A stretch of DNA of 64,000 bases from Aeromicrobium flavum. GTDB lineage: Bacteria > Actinomycetota > Actinomycetes > Propionibacteriales > Nocardioidaceae. Made by a program: the position numbers and the translations under genes. Of the stretch, positions 45,810 through 54,470 are shown in pieces (position 1 is the first letter of the stretch; each line of letters opens with the position of its first letter). Location of the stretch: positions 1 to 64,000 of the forward strand of contig NZ_BJZQ01000010.1 in the NCBI RefSeq assembly GCF_007992115.1, written 5' to 3'. A model generated the notes under the pieces. The model did no database searches. It was not told the origin of the DNA and saw only the letters and a list, made by a program, of their open reading frames with translations.

Positions 45810-45928
45810 TTGCCTCGGCGAGGGTCCGGACGGACCGTGATCGACAGGGCGCTCCGCAGGAGTGCTGTGTCGAGCGCCGAGACCGACCGAGACCTAGACG
45901 AAAATCCCCCTCCGAGGAGAGAACCCCC
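45810..45928 (+). other. Structured 5' leader of rplY
   Basis: About 120 nt between the promoter and the GTG of rplY. CTCGGCG (45814-45820) can pair with CGCCGAG (45875-45881); alternatively GGCGCTC (45848-45854) pairs with GAGCGCC (45872-45878). The two pairings use the same 3' strand and exclude each other. A separate hairpin GGTCC/GGACC lies at 45823-45836. It could be a regulatory leader. Confidence 0.4.
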
Positions 45929-46585
45929 GTGGCCGAGATCAAGCTTTCCGCCGAGCAGCGCACCGAGTTCGGCAAGGGTGCCGCCCGCCGCATCCGCCGT
46001 GACAACAAGGTCCCCGCCGTCCTCTACGGACACGGCACCGACCCCGTCCACGTGACCCTGCCGGGCCACGACACGATGCTGGCGCTCAAGACCGCCAACG
46101 CGCTCCTGGCCATCGACCTGGGCTCGGACAACCACCTCGCCATCCCGAAGGCCGTCCAGCGCGACCCGCTCAAGGGCTTCATCGAGCACGTCGACCTGCT
46201 GATCGTCAAGCGCGGCGAGAAGGTCACCGTCGACATCGCGATCAACATCGTGGGCGAGCCCGAGCCGGGCGTCCTGGTCGTCACCGAGAACGCCAGCGTG
46301 GCGCTCGAGGTCGAGGCCACCCACATCCCCACCGACATCGAGGTGTCGATCGCGGGCCTCCAGCAGGGCAGCCAGGTCCTGGCGTCCGACCTCGACCTGC
46401 CCGAGGGCGCGTCGCTGGCCGTCGAGGACGACCTGATGATCCTCAACCTGACGCACGCGCCGACCGCCGCCGAGGTGGACGCCGAGCTCGAGGGCGCCGA
46501 GGCCGAGGCCGGCATCGAGCGCGACGAGACCGAGGCCGAGACGTCCGAGGCCGAGACGCCCGAGCCGGAGTCCGAGCAGGGCTGA
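45929..46585 (+). CDS. rplY: 50S ribosomal protein L25/general stress protein Ctc
   Basis: 218 aa, the long (TL5/Ctc) form. The 5S-rRNA-binding N-terminal domain (FGKGAARRIRRDNKVPAVLY) runs to about residue 95, followed by the C-terminal beta domain and a very acidic tail (about 185-218) rich in Glu/Ala. The GTG at 45929 follows GAGGAGAG. Its stop overlaps pth (TGATG). Confidence 0.94.
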   Translation: MAEIKLSAEQRTEFGKGAARRIRRDNKVPAVLYGHGTDPVHVTLPGHDTMLALKTANALLAIDLGSDNHLAIPKAVQRDPLKGFIEHVDLLIVKRGEKVTVDIAINIVGEPEPGVLVVTENASVALEVEATHIPTDIEVSIAGLQQGSQVLASDLDLPEGASLAVEDDLMILNLTHAPTAAEVDAELEGAEAEAGIERDETEAETSEAETPEPESEQG

Positions 46586-47151
46586 TGACCTGGCTGGTCG
46601 TCGGGCTGGGCAACCCCGGCTCGTCCTATGCCGCCACCCGGCACAACGTCGGGTACCACGTGACCGATGAGCTGGCCGCCCGGATGGGCGGCCGGTTCTC
46701 GTCTCTGAAGGCGGCCCGGGCCGACGTGGTGTCGGGTCTGCTGTCGGGACAGCGCGCGGTGCTGGGACGGTCACGCTCGTACATGAACGAGAGCGGGGGA
46801 GCGGTCTCCGCCCTCCTGAAGTACTACGACGTCGCACCGGACCACCTCGTGGTGATCCACGACGAGCTCGACCTGCCGCTGGGGTCGCTGCGCTGCAAGC
46901 TCGGCGGCGGCGACAACGGCCACAACGGGCTGAAGTCGATCCGTCAGTCGATCGGCACCGGCGACTTCCTGCGCGTCCGCTTCGGCATCGGTCGCCCGCC
47001 GGGTCAGCAGACGGTGCACGACTTCGTGCTGAAGCCGTTCGCCAGGACCGAGCGCACCGAGGCCGACATCGTCGTGCAGGAGGCCGCCGACGCGGTCGAG
47101 AGCCTGATGACGGTGGGCCTCGAGAAGACGCAGAGCGCCTTCAACCGCTGA
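46585..47151 (+). CDS. pth: Peptidyl-tRNA hydrolase
   Basis: 188 aa. Recycles tRNA from peptidyl-tRNA released by stalled ribosomes. Motifs: VVGLGNPGSSYAATRHNVGY with the catalytic His of RHNVG, GRSRSYMNESGGAVSALLKY, VVIHDELDLPLGSLRCKLGG and GDNGHNGLKSI. The ATG overlaps the rplY stop. Confidence 0.95.
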   Translation: MTWLVVGLGNPGSSYAATRHNVGYHVTDELAARMGGRFSSLKAARADVVSGLLSGQRAVLGRSRSYMNESGGAVSALLKYYDVAPDHLVVIHDELDLPLGSLRCKLGGGDNGHNGLKSIRQSIGTGDFLRVRFGIGRPPGQQTVHDFVLKPFARTERTEADIVVQEAADAVESLMTVGLEKTQSAFNR

Positions 47152-47164
47152 GCGGGCGTCGGGC

Positions 47165-47860
47165 TCAGCCCGCGTGGCGGGTTCTCGGCGAGCCCGGGGG
47201 GTCCTGGTCGCGCCGATCCCGTGAGCCGGTGCCTCGCGCCTCGATGCGGGCGAGGACGTGGTCGGTGATCGTGAACGTGAGCGAGCGCGACGCCTTCACG
47301 ACGGCCGCGTGGTTCGACGAGCGGGACACGTGGGCGTCCACGAGGGAGAGGCCGTGCACGGCACGCCGCGGCTTGAGGGCCTCGAGGTCGAACCGGGTCG
47401 GCGGGTTCCAGTGCTCGGACGCGGCCTGCCACCGGATCCCGTGGAGCTGCGCCACCAGGGTCGCGAGGTCGATCGGTCCGGACGTGCTCGCCAGGACCGA
47501 GAGGAGACGGTCGAGCTCGACCATGGTGAAGGTGCGCGGCCGCGCAGCCGGGTCCATCCGGGCCACGGCGGATCGTTCGCGGGGGGTGGCGGTGACGATG
47601 AGCGCGGAGCCCGAGGTCAGGGTCGGCGTCAGTCGGGTGGAGCGATGGGCCCGGGCGAAGTCGCGACCCTTCGGCTGCTCCGCGACCAGCGCCTCGGCCT
47701 GCGGGCAGATCTCCTGGCCGGGGACGGCATCGGTGCCGGCACTCGCGATGTGCAGCCCGCTCTCCGACGAGCGCTCCGACGCGACGAACTCGGCCACCGC
47801 GGAGCGGCACACGTTGGCTCGGCACACGAAGAGCATCGAGGGTGCTCCGGTCTGCTGCAC
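47165..47860 (-). CDS. Low-molecular-weight phosphotyrosine phosphatase-like protein 1
   Basis: About 231 aa. The P-loop C-x5-R appears as LFVCRANVCRSAVAEF, and QEICPQAEALVAEQ, SALIVTATPRERSAV and DAHVSRSSNHAAVV follow the LMW-PTP order; the usual D-P-F/Y acid loop reads VDAHVS. In exopolysaccharide systems such enzymes (Wzb type) remove phosphate from the BY-kinase. Start chosen at GTG 47860, nine bases after AAGGGA; ATG 47836 is the alternative, and the frame is open farther upstream. It is divergent from the flippase gene and related to the phosphatase at 52.2-52.8 kb. Confidence 0.75.
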   Translation of the reverse strand: MQQTGAPSMLFVCRANVCRSAVAEFVASERSSESGLHIASAGTDAVPGQEICPQAEALVAEQPKGRDFARAHRSTRLTPTLTSGSALIVTATPRERSAVARMDPAARPRTFTMVELDRLLSVLASTSGPIDLATLVAQLHGIRWQAASEHWNPPTRFDLEALKPRRAVHGLSLVDAHVSRSSNHAAVVKASRSLTFTITDHVLARIEARGTGSRDRRDQDPPGSPRTRHAG

Positions 47861-48185
47861 GATGTCACGTCCCTTCGGTGAGGCCGGGTGGCGAACGGGC
47901 CGGCGCGTCATCCATGAGACGCGGATCGCTCGGCACCGTGACGCCAGTGCCTCGATCCAAGTTTTCCAGAGGCGTCCTGATGAAATCACGGGTGGCTGAC
48001 GGGTGCAAGCGAAACGCGGTGCTGGTGAGACCCGTGGGATTCGCGCCGCGTGTCGCCCCCGCGATCGATTGCCCGAACGCACGCACGAACCGAGACGCCG
48101 CCCCTAGAATCGCCGTGCGGCCACGGGCCGCCACGAACTCGCGGCGGCGTGAGTCGGCCGGTCAAGTCTCGAAGCGCGGTTCTCG
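47861..48185. other. Divergent promoter region of the polysaccharide locus
   Basis: About 325 bp, less GC-rich than its neighbours in places. TAGAAT at 48105-48110 is a likely -10 for the flippase gene, leaving a leader of about 70 nt. A 24-codon open frame from GTG 48115 ends with its TGA overlapping the flippase ATG (ATGA); this could be a leader ORF or chance. No RNA gene recognised. Confidence 0.4.
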
Positions 48186-49514
48186 ATGAACGACACTCAG
48201 CAGTCCAGGTCTCGGCCGGCGCTGCGTACGGCAGGAGCCAGTGCGCTCGCGCGGCTGATCGTCCTGGCGATCAGCACGGGCCTGGGGATCGTCGTCACCC
48301 GACTCGTCATCGAGAACTACGGGGTCGACGCGTACGCCCAGTACATGCTGCTGGTGGGCCTGATCGCGCTCGTCCCCTTCGCCGACCTCGGCATCTCGGC
48401 GTCGATCATCAACACGGTGGCGGCCTCCGACGACCCACGCCACGATCCGCGCGTGCGCGGCGTGCTCGTCACGTGCGTGCGGATCCTCGCGGGGTCGATG
48501 GCCGTGATCCTGCTGGTCTCGGCGACGATCACCCTCACGGGGTCCTGGGAGACACTCCTCGGCGACGGACTGATAAAGGGGTCGGGGCCGATCGCCGCCG
48601 CCGCGTGCCTCGCGGTGTTCGCGATGACGCTGGGAATCGGGTACGGGCAGCGGATCCTCATCGCACTCGGCCAGAACCACGTCGTGATCCTGCTCGGCCT
48701 GGTCCAGACGCCGATCGTGCTGGCGTGCATCGCCGTGCTGCTCCTGCTCGACGTCGATGCCGGCGGCTACCTCGCCATCGCGGCGTACTGCGGCACCTTC
48801 GTCGCCGCGGCGATCGCGATGGTGCTCGCGAATCGTGCGGTGCGGCCGATGCTGCGGCTCGCCTACCGGGACGCGGTGCGCGTGCGATCCGTGCGGGGCG
48901 CCCGGGTCTTCGACACGGCGCTGCCCCTGCTGATCCAGATGATCGCCCTGCCGATCGCCATGCAGTCGAGCCGCATCGTCCTCAGCCACGTGGGGTCGCG
49001 GGACGAGCTGGCCCAGTACAGCCTGGCGGCCCAGATGTTCCTGCCCATCGTCGGCGTGGCCATGGCGGCGGGTGTGTCCCTGTGGCCGGTCTTCGCCCGG
49101 GAGCGGGCCGCCGGCGTCTCGTCCACCTCCTCACCGCACGTGATGGCCCTGTGGTTCGGCGGAGCGGCTCTCGTCGTCTCCGGGCTCGTCGCCGTGGCGT
49201 CGCCGTGGCTGGCCGAGATCGCCTCCGGCGGCGCGATCCGGCTCGACCTCGCCCTGGTCGTGGCCTTCGTCGTCTTCGTCGTCGTCCAGGCGGCCAAGAA
49301 TCCGCTCGGCAACTACCTGACCGACGCGCGAGGGCTGCGGTTCCAGGCGGTCATGGTGACGCTGATGATGCCCTGGAACATCGTCGCCTCGGTGCTCCTC
49401 TCGATGCAGTGGGGCGCCATCGGTCCCGTGATCGCGTCGATCTCGGGCGTGCTGATCTTCCAGCTGGCCGCCAACTGGGTCTACGCCACGCGCACGAGGG
49501 CGGTGACGCGATGA
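48186..49514 (+). CDS. Wzx-like polysaccharide flippase (MATE/MOP superfamily)
   Basis: 442 aa with about 12-14 membrane helices. Polysaccharide-biosynthesis flippase layout: LARLIVLAISTGLGIVVTRL at the N-terminus, NYGVDAYAQYMLLVGLIALV and FADLGISASIINTVAAS. It would move lipid-linked oligosaccharide units across the membrane. First gene of the flippase-pyruvyl transferase-GT39 operon; the stop overlaps the next ATG (ATGA). Confidence 0.85.
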   Translation: MNDTQQSRSRPALRTAGASALARLIVLAISTGLGIVVTRLVIENYGVDAYAQYMLLVGLIALVPFADLGISASIINTVAASDDPRHDPRVRGVLVTCVRILAGSMAVILLVSATITLTGSWETLLGDGLIKGSGPIAAAACLAVFAMTLGIGYGQRILIALGQNHVVILLGLVQTPIVLACIAVLLLLDVDAGGYLAIAAYCGTFVAAAIAMVLANRAVRPMLRLAYRDAVRVRSVRGARVFDTALPLLIQMIALPIAMQSSRIVLSHVGSRDELAQYSLAAQMFLPIVGVAMAAGVSLWPVFARERAAGVSSTSSPHVMALWFGGAALVVSGLVAVASPWLAEIASGGAIRLDLALVVAFVVFVVVQAAKNPLGNYLTDARGLRFQAVMVTLMMPWNIVASVLLSMQWGAIGPVIASISGVLIFQLAANWVYATRTRAVTR

Positions 49515-50617
49515 CGTCGATGGCCCACGTCGGGGCGTTCTCGATGTCCAACTACGGCGACCAGATCTACCCGGGGGTGTTCGGCGCGCTGTCGCGGCAC
49601 GTGGGGATCCGGCCGCCTGACCGGCACTACGGATTGATCGCCGGGCAGCTGCCGGACGGCCGGGCGGTCGACCCGATCACGAGCTTCCGTCCTGAGGGCC
49701 TCGACGCCGTCCTGATCGGCGGCGGGGACATCGTCCGGGTCGACCGAGGCGTCGTCGCCATGGACCACCTGTGCGTCCCCACCGAGCAACGGCGACGCTG
49801 GATCAACCGGGCGCGAGCCCGGCGGTTCGCGCACCGCGCCATCGGCGACCGGCCCGGACCGTGGCTGGCGCGATCCTGGGGGGTGCCCGCGGCCTACGTC
49901 TCGGCCGGGGTGCACACCCTGCCGAGGTCGCCCGAGGTGCTGGAGGCGGTGGCTGCCCTCGCCGGCGCGTGGGTGCGGACACACCGTGGCGCCGACCTGC
50001 TGCGCGATGTCGGGATGAGTCCGGAGCGCGTTCTCGTCGGGCCGGACGCGGTCTTCGCGCTGCCGCTGGTCGAGTCCGCCGCCGACGCGGCCGAGCGCGG
50101 GTCGCGCGTCCTGGCCGATCGTGCCGGGCGGTCGGACGGCGTCGTGGTCTTCCACGCCGCGGCGTTCGCCGGGTGGACGTCCGAGCGGCTCGCGAGCCTC
50201 ATCGAGGCGTGTGCTCCCGCGCCGTGCGTCGTGCTGCCCCTCGGCCGGTACGCCGGCGAGCAGGAGATGCTGCGCGAGGCGGCCGAGCGCGCGAGGGTGC
50301 CGTTCCTGGGGATCCTGCCGGCGAACGACGTGACGGCGGTGTTCGCGGCCGCCGGGTGCGTGGTGAGCACCAGCATGCACGCGGCGATCGTCGCCGCGAC
50401 GTACGGCCGTCCGGTCGTCTCCCCGGGGGTCGCCAAGACCGCCACGGCGTTCGAGGCGTGCGTCGAGCCGCCGCCGCTTCACCAGGCGACCGATGCGCAG
50501 ATCCCGGCGCTCGTGAACGAGCTGCGTCGGCGGGAGAGCGAGGAGCCGGGCGAGTCGAACCTGGCGGCGGTCGTCGACACGTACGAACGGATCGTCGCCC
50601 TCCTGGGGTCCAGGTGA
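49511..50617 (+). CDS. Polysaccharide pyruvyl transferase family protein
   Basis: 368 aa. GAFSMSNYGDQIYPGVFGAL at the start (the family's N-terminal G-N-x-GD pattern), AVLIGGGDIVRVDRG, WVRTHRGADLLRDVGM, VGPDAVFALPL and the conserved C-terminal STSMHAAIVAATYGRPVV match PF04230. Such enzymes add pyruvate ketals to sugars from PEP, although some members have other roles. Overlaps both neighbours (ATGA upstream, GTGA downstream), so the three genes are made as one unit. Confidence 0.85.
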   Translation: MTSMAHVGAFSMSNYGDQIYPGVFGALSRHVGIRPPDRHYGLIAGQLPDGRAVDPITSFRPEGLDAVLIGGGDIVRVDRGVVAMDHLCVPTEQRRRWINRARARRFAHRAIGDRPGPWLARSWGVPAAYVSAGVHTLPRSPEVLEAVAALAGAWVRTHRGADLLRDVGMSPERVLVGPDAVFALPLVESAADAAERGSRVLADRAGRSDGVVVFHAAAFAGWTSERLASLIEACAPAPCVVLPLGRYAGEQEMLREAAERARVPFLGILPANDVTAVFAAAGCVVSTSMHAAIVAATYGRPVVSPGVAKTATAFEACVEPPPLHQATDAQIPALVNELRRRESEEPGESNLAAVVDTYERIVALLGSR

Positions 50618-52134
50618 CCTCGGCACCGCGATCCCTGCGTTCGGACCCCGTCGCCGCGGCGGCGTGGGGCGTGCTCGCCACGATCGTCGCCTTCGTCGGC
50701 AGCTGGATCCCGTCCTTCTGGCTGGACGAGGCGGCGTCGCTGTCCGCGGCCGACCGCCCGCTGGGCGACCTGGCCGGACTGCTCGGGCGCATCGATGCCG
50801 TGCACGGCGCCTACTACCTCGTCCTCCACGGGTGGATCTCGGTCTTCGGGACGTCTGAGCTGGCGGTGCGGGCGCCGAGCGCGATCGCCGTGGGCATCGC
50901 GGTGGCGGGCACCTACGTCCTCGGGCGGCAGCTCTTCGCGGGCCGCGTGCCCGCCGGCGTCGCCGCAGCGATCCTCACGGTCCTGCCGCGGGCCACGTGG
51001 ATGGGCCTGGAGGCGCGCTCCTTCGCCTTCGCCCTGGTGGTCGCGGTGTGGATGACCGTGGTCTTCGTGTGGGCGTCCAGGACCGGTGGGCGGCGGTGGA
51101 CGGCCTATGCGGCCCTCGTGGCGATCGGCGTGATGTTCCACCTCTACGTGGCGCTGCTGCTCCTCGCCCATGCACTGGCCGTGCCGGCGTTCGTCCGCGG
51201 GCCGCGGGAGCGGGCCGCCTGGCTCGCAGCGGCCGCGGGAGGCGCGGTGGTCGCCGCCCCCGTCGTGCTCACGGCGCTCGGACAGCGAGGCCAGCTGACC
51301 CAGACGACGCTCACGGCCCCCGGCCTGGTCCGGCGCGCCGTCGTCAACCAGTGGTTCCTCGGAGAGACGCCGGGCGACGTGGCGGCGGGGCCCTGGCTGC
51401 CGGCGGCGCTCCTGCTCGCGCTGCTGGGGTGGGCCGCAGCCGCCGTCGGCGTGACGCGCGTCCTGCGGTCCGCGCGGTTGGGTGCGCGCGAGGGCTCGGC
51501 GGCCCTGCTCGTCGGGTGGGTCGTGATCCCGACCGTGCTGGTCGGCGGCTGGTCGCTGCTGGGTGGCTCGCTCTACCACCCGCGCTACTTCGGGTTCTGC
51601 GCTCCGGCGCTGGCGCTGTTGATCGCCGCCGGCGTGACCGCGATCCGCGGCCGCGTGACGCAGGTCGTGGCCGCCGGGGCGGCGGTGCTCCTGGTCGCCC
51701 CGGTCTATGCGTCCCAACGGGGCGAGAGCGCCAAGAGCGGCTATGACTGGTCCGTGGTGGCCGCTCGTCTCGAGGCCGACGCACGCGACGGCGACGGGGT
51801 CTACTTCAGCCCGTTGCGACGCGACGACGCCACCGTGGTCCGGGCCACCAGCCGCTCGATGGCCAGCGCCTACCCGCAAGCGTTCGAGGGACTCGTCGAC
51901 GTCACCCGACTCTCGGAGCCGGACGACGACGTCCTGCTCTTCGCGGGTTCGCGCCAGCTCGCGGAAGCGGGTCCCGTGCTCGACGGGATGGACACGCTGT
52001 GGGTGGTCCGACGCACCGACCTCGAGTCCGAGGTCCGCAGCGGTGACGAGGCCGTCCTCGAACGACACGGCCTGCGGTTGACGCGGTCCTGGGCCGGTTC
52101 CCGGACCACCGTGGCTCGCTTCGACCGCCGCTGA
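50614..52134 (+). CDS. GT39-type polytopic membrane glycosyltransferase
   Basis: 506 aa. About ten to twelve membrane helices, with the catalytic Asp-Glu in the first outer loop (IPSFWLDEAASLSAADRPLG) and IDAVHGAYYLVLHGWISVFG after it; C-terminal soluble domain of about 120 residues. It uses a polyprenyl-phosphate sugar donor; the acceptor may be the lipid-linked polysaccharide or a protein. Intact paralogue of the broken gene at 39.8-41.2 kb. GTG 50614 overlaps the pyruvyl transferase stop (GTGA). Confidence 0.85.
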   Translation: MTSAPRSLRSDPVAAAAWGVLATIVAFVGSWIPSFWLDEAASLSAADRPLGDLAGLLGRIDAVHGAYYLVLHGWISVFGTSELAVRAPSAIAVGIAVAGTYVLGRQLFAGRVPAGVAAAILTVLPRATWMGLEARSFAFALVVAVWMTVVFVWASRTGGRRWTAYAALVAIGVMFHLYVALLLLAHALAVPAFVRGPRERAAWLAAAAGGAVVAAPVVLTALGQRGQLTQTTLTAPGLVRRAVVNQWFLGETPGDVAAGPWLPAALLLALLGWAAAAVGVTRVLRSARLGAREGSAALLVGWVVIPTVLVGGWSLLGGSLYHPRYFGFCAPALALLIAAGVTAIRGRVTQVVAAGAAVLLVAPVYASQRGESAKSGYDWSVVAARLEADARDGDGVYFSPLRRDDATVVRATSRSMASAYPQAFEGLVDVTRLSEPDDDVLLFAGSRQLAEAGPVLDGMDTLWVVRRTDLESEVRSGDEAVLERHGLRLTRSWAGSRTTVARFDRR

Positions 52135-52156
52135 GCGCGCCCGAGCGGTGCGGGGC

Positions 52157-52813
52157 CTACGGGTCCTGTGTCCCCGTGAGGGCGGCCAGGACCTCCGCGA
52201 GTCCGTCGGCCGTGCTGCGCACGTGTCGGGCGACCTCGCTGTGGCGCGCGGCGGACAGGTGGGCGTCCGGGATGTCGAACCGTCCGTCGTCCGGTGAGCG
52301 GCGGGTCGGAGCCGACGAGAGGGCGGACCGCTGGAGGTGCATGAGACCGATCAGCCGGGCGGTGCGCTCGGCCGCGGTCTCACCGGGGCTCAGGGCGTAG
52401 TCGGACTCGGTCAGCCGCGACGAAAGCCGGATCGCCTCGTACGCGGTGAAGGTGCGGCTCCGGCTCTCGGGCGACAGCTGGGCCAGGAGGCTGCGCTCGT
52501 CGCGCGACGTGGCGATGACGAGATCGGCGCGGTCCAGGGCGTCGGCCGTGACGGGCGTCGATCGATGACGCTCCAGGTCCTGCCGCGTGGAGGTCAGCCG
52601 ACGCGCGAGCCGTGAGCAGGCGGGCCGGCCCGGATCGGCGTTCACGCCGCCGTCGAAGAGGGCGATGCGCGTCGTGCCGTGACGGCCGGCCAGGGCCCGA
52701 CGCAGGAGGGCGACCAGATGGGGCGATCGGCAGATGTTCGCGTTGCACACCACGAGGACCGCGAACGTGTCGCGGGCCCGCAGTCCCGGAGTATGGACCT
52801 CGGCACTCCGCAT
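52157..52813 (-). CDS. Low-molecular-weight phosphotyrosine phosphatase-like protein 2
   Basis: 218 aa. P-loop VLVVCNANICRSPHLVALLR (C-x5-R), ALDRADLVIATSRDERSLLA, and the acid loop FDIPDAHLSAARHSEVARHV, where DIPDA stands for the usual D-P. It shares this order with the phosphatase at 47.2 kb, so both are divergent paralogues. Its gene diverges from the BY-kinase gene 94 bp away, the expected partner. Convergent with the GT39 gene. The start is the ATG at 52813. Confidence 0.8.
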   Translation of the reverse strand: MRSAEVHTPGLRARDTFAVLVVCNANICRSPHLVALLRRALAGRHGTTRIALFDGGVNADPGRPACSRLARRLTSTRQDLERHRSTPVTADALDRADLVIATSRDERSLLAQLSPESRSRTFTAYEAIRLSSRLTESDYALSPGETAAERTARLIGLMHLQRSALSSAPTRRSPDDGRFDIPDAHLSAARHSEVARHVRSTADGLAEVLAALTGTQDP

Positions 52814-52894
52814 GGGCAGATCATCGCAGAAGTCCGGCCGGTCCGGGCGGTGGATGATCCACTCGCTTCGGCTCCGGGACGGGCCGTTCGCCCC

Positions 52895-52900
52895 TACACT
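52895..52900 (+). promoter_or_regulatory. Predicted -10 box of the BY-kinase transcript
   Basis: TACACT, seven bases before a GTG at 52908 that opens a 16-codon ORF rather than the kinase frame. Confidence 0.5.
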
Positions 52901-52907
52901 CGGTCGC

Positions 52908-52958
52908 GTGACTTCGCAGGCTGGCGCCAACGAACCGACGACGGGATGTCGGTCATGA
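52908..52958 (+). CDS. Putative leaderless leader ORF (16 codons) coupled to the BY-kinase gene
   Basis: GTG at 52908, seven bases after TACACT, opens VTSQAGANEPTTGCRS and ends in TGA (52956-52958), which overlaps the ATG at 52955 as ATGA. The kinase start itself has no good ribosome binding site, so ribosomes finishing this leader could reinitiate on it. No family similarity; the ORF might be chance, but the promoter spacing equals that of the window's leaderless genes. Confidence 0.45.
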   Translation: MTSQAGANEPTTGCRS

Positions 52959-54325
52959 CGCTGCGCGCGTACGTCAAGACGATCCAGCGGCACCTCGCCG
53001 TCATCCTCGTCCTGGGGATCCTGGGAGCGCTGGTCGGTTTCCTGCACGCGAGCAACACGCCGCCGACCTACCGCGCGACCAGCCGCGTCCTGCTCACCAC
53101 CGACCTCGGCGGCAGTGCCACCGACATCGTCCAGGGGTCCAACTACATCCAGAACATCGTCTCGTCGTACGTGCTGCTCGCGAACTCCGAGATGGTGCTC
53201 GAGCCGGTCATCGACCGGCTCGACCTCGACGTCACGCCGAGGCAGCTCGCCGGATCGGTGAGCGCGTCGTCGCCGCTCAACACCGTCGTGATCGACGTCG
53301 CCGTCGTCTCGGGCGAGCCCGAGCAGGCCCGCAGGATCGCCTCGGCGGTCACGCGCGAGCTCGCGGCCGCGGTCTCGGAGGTGTCGCCGGCGAGCAAGCG
53401 CGGCGACCCGGTCATCCGACTCACCACCGTCGGACCTCCCTCGACCCCCACGTTCCCCATCGCGCCCAACCGGCGGAACGAGACCGTCCTCGGTGCGCTG
53501 GTGGGCCTGGCCCTCGGCCTGGGGTACGCCTTCCTGCGGCGGTTCTTCGGTGCCTCGATCCGCGAGGTCGCCGACATCGAGGAGGTCACCGACCTGCCGG
53601 TGCTGGGCGAGATCGTCGAGTCCGGGCGCGGCGACTCCTTCATCCGCGCCGTCATCGCCGATCGCCGCGGACTGCAGTCGGAGTCCCTCCAGGGGCTCAT
53701 CACCAGCCTGAGCTTCCTGAGGGTCCCCGACGGCGTCTCCTCGCTGGTGATCACGTCGGCGACGCCGGGCGAGGCCAAGAGCTCGGTCGCGGCCGGCCTG
53801 GCCGTCGCGGTCGCCGCCGGGAACATGAGGGTCCTGCTCGTGGACTGCGACCTGCGCTCGCCCTCGGTCGGGTTGGTCACGGGGCTGGAGTCGGCGGTCG
53901 GCGTCTCCAACGTGCTCTCGGGGCGGTTCGAGTTCTCGACGGCCGTCCAGGAGTGGATCCCCAACCTCGATGTCCTGGCGGCCGGACCCATCCCGCCGAA
54001 CCCCGCTCAGCTGCTCAGCAGCTCGGCGATGAAGGACCTGATCGACCACGCGAAGGCCGAGTACGACTTCGTCATCCTGGACTCGGCGCCGGTGCTCGCC
54101 GCGGCGGACTCGGTGTGGCTGGGCCACATGACCGACGGGGTGCTGGTGCTCGCCCGGCGCGCCAAGATCTCGACGGGCAAGTTCGTCAAGGCGCTCGAGA
54201 TCCTCGAGACGGGTCGGTCGCCGCTGCTCGGCGTCGTCCTGACGCGAGCACGTCGCCGCCACCGGTTCCGCTACGGGAGCGACGGCGTGTACGGCAAGCG
54301 GCCGCGCGAGCGGGTGGACGCGTGA
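52955..54325 (+). CDS. Wzz/BY-kinase-like polysaccharide chain-length and tyrosine kinase protein
   Basis: 456 aa. Wzz-type membrane part: TM1 (HLAVILVLGILGALVGFLHA) at about 12-31, periplasmic domain, TM2 (NETVLGALVGLALGLGYAFL) at about 171-190, then a cytosolic kinase domain. Its Walker A is SATPGEAKSSVAAGLAVAVA (GEAKSS rather than the usual GEGKST), Walker A' VLLVDCDLRSPS and Walker B FVILDSAPVL. The C-terminus has only two tyrosines (RYGSDGVYGKRPR), not the usual Tyr cluster. It controls export and chain length. Start ATG 52955, with an in-frame ATG at 52946 as alternative. The phosphatase gene diverges from it. Confidence 0.85.
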   Translation: MTLRAYVKTIQRHLAVILVLGILGALVGFLHASNTPPTYRATSRVLLTTDLGGSATDIVQGSNYIQNIVSSYVLLANSEMVLEPVIDRLDLDVTPRQLAGSVSASSPLNTVVIDVAVVSGEPEQARRIASAVTRELAAAVSEVSPASKRGDPVIRLTTVGPPSTPTFPIAPNRRNETVLGALVGLALGLGYAFLRRFFGASIREVADIEEVTDLPVLGEIVESGRGDSFIRAVIADRRGLQSESLQGLITSLSFLRVPDGVSSLVITSATPGEAKSSVAAGLAVAVAAGNMRVLLVDCDLRSPSVGLVTGLESAVGVSNVLSGRFEFSTAVQEWIPNLDVLAAGPIPPNPAQLLSSSAMKDLIDHAKAEYDFVILDSAPVLAAADSVWLGHMTDGVLVLARRAKISTGKFVKALEILETGRSPLLGVVLTRARRRHRFRYGSDGVYGKRPRERVDA

Positions 54326-54470
54326 GACCGGTCCACGTTACAGAGGCCGGATTTGCAGCCGTGCCCCGTGTTTGCAAGGATTTGCGAAGCAATCTCGGGA
54401 TGTACATGACTTCGACGGAGTCGCGCAGCGCCGCGCGACGCGACCCGCTCACCCCCAAGGTTGACTCTTG
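54326..54470. other. Intergenic leader of the beta-helix gene
   Basis: 145 bp with locally lower GC. TTTGCA/TTTGCG occurs three times (54353-54385) and ATGTACAT is a small palindrome at 54400-54407. A 23-codon frame from ATG 54400 ends with TGA overlapping the beta-helix ATG (TGATG). AAGG about ten bases before the ATG is the only ribosome-binding-like sequence. No RNA gene recognised. Confidence 0.4.

Noticed and set aside
48115..48189. 24-codon leader ORF before the flippase gene
   Set aside because: The GTG is only four bases after the TAGAAT box, which does not fit the six- to seven-base rule seen elsewhere; Arg-rich frames of this length are common by chance. Kept only as a comparison to the kinase leader.
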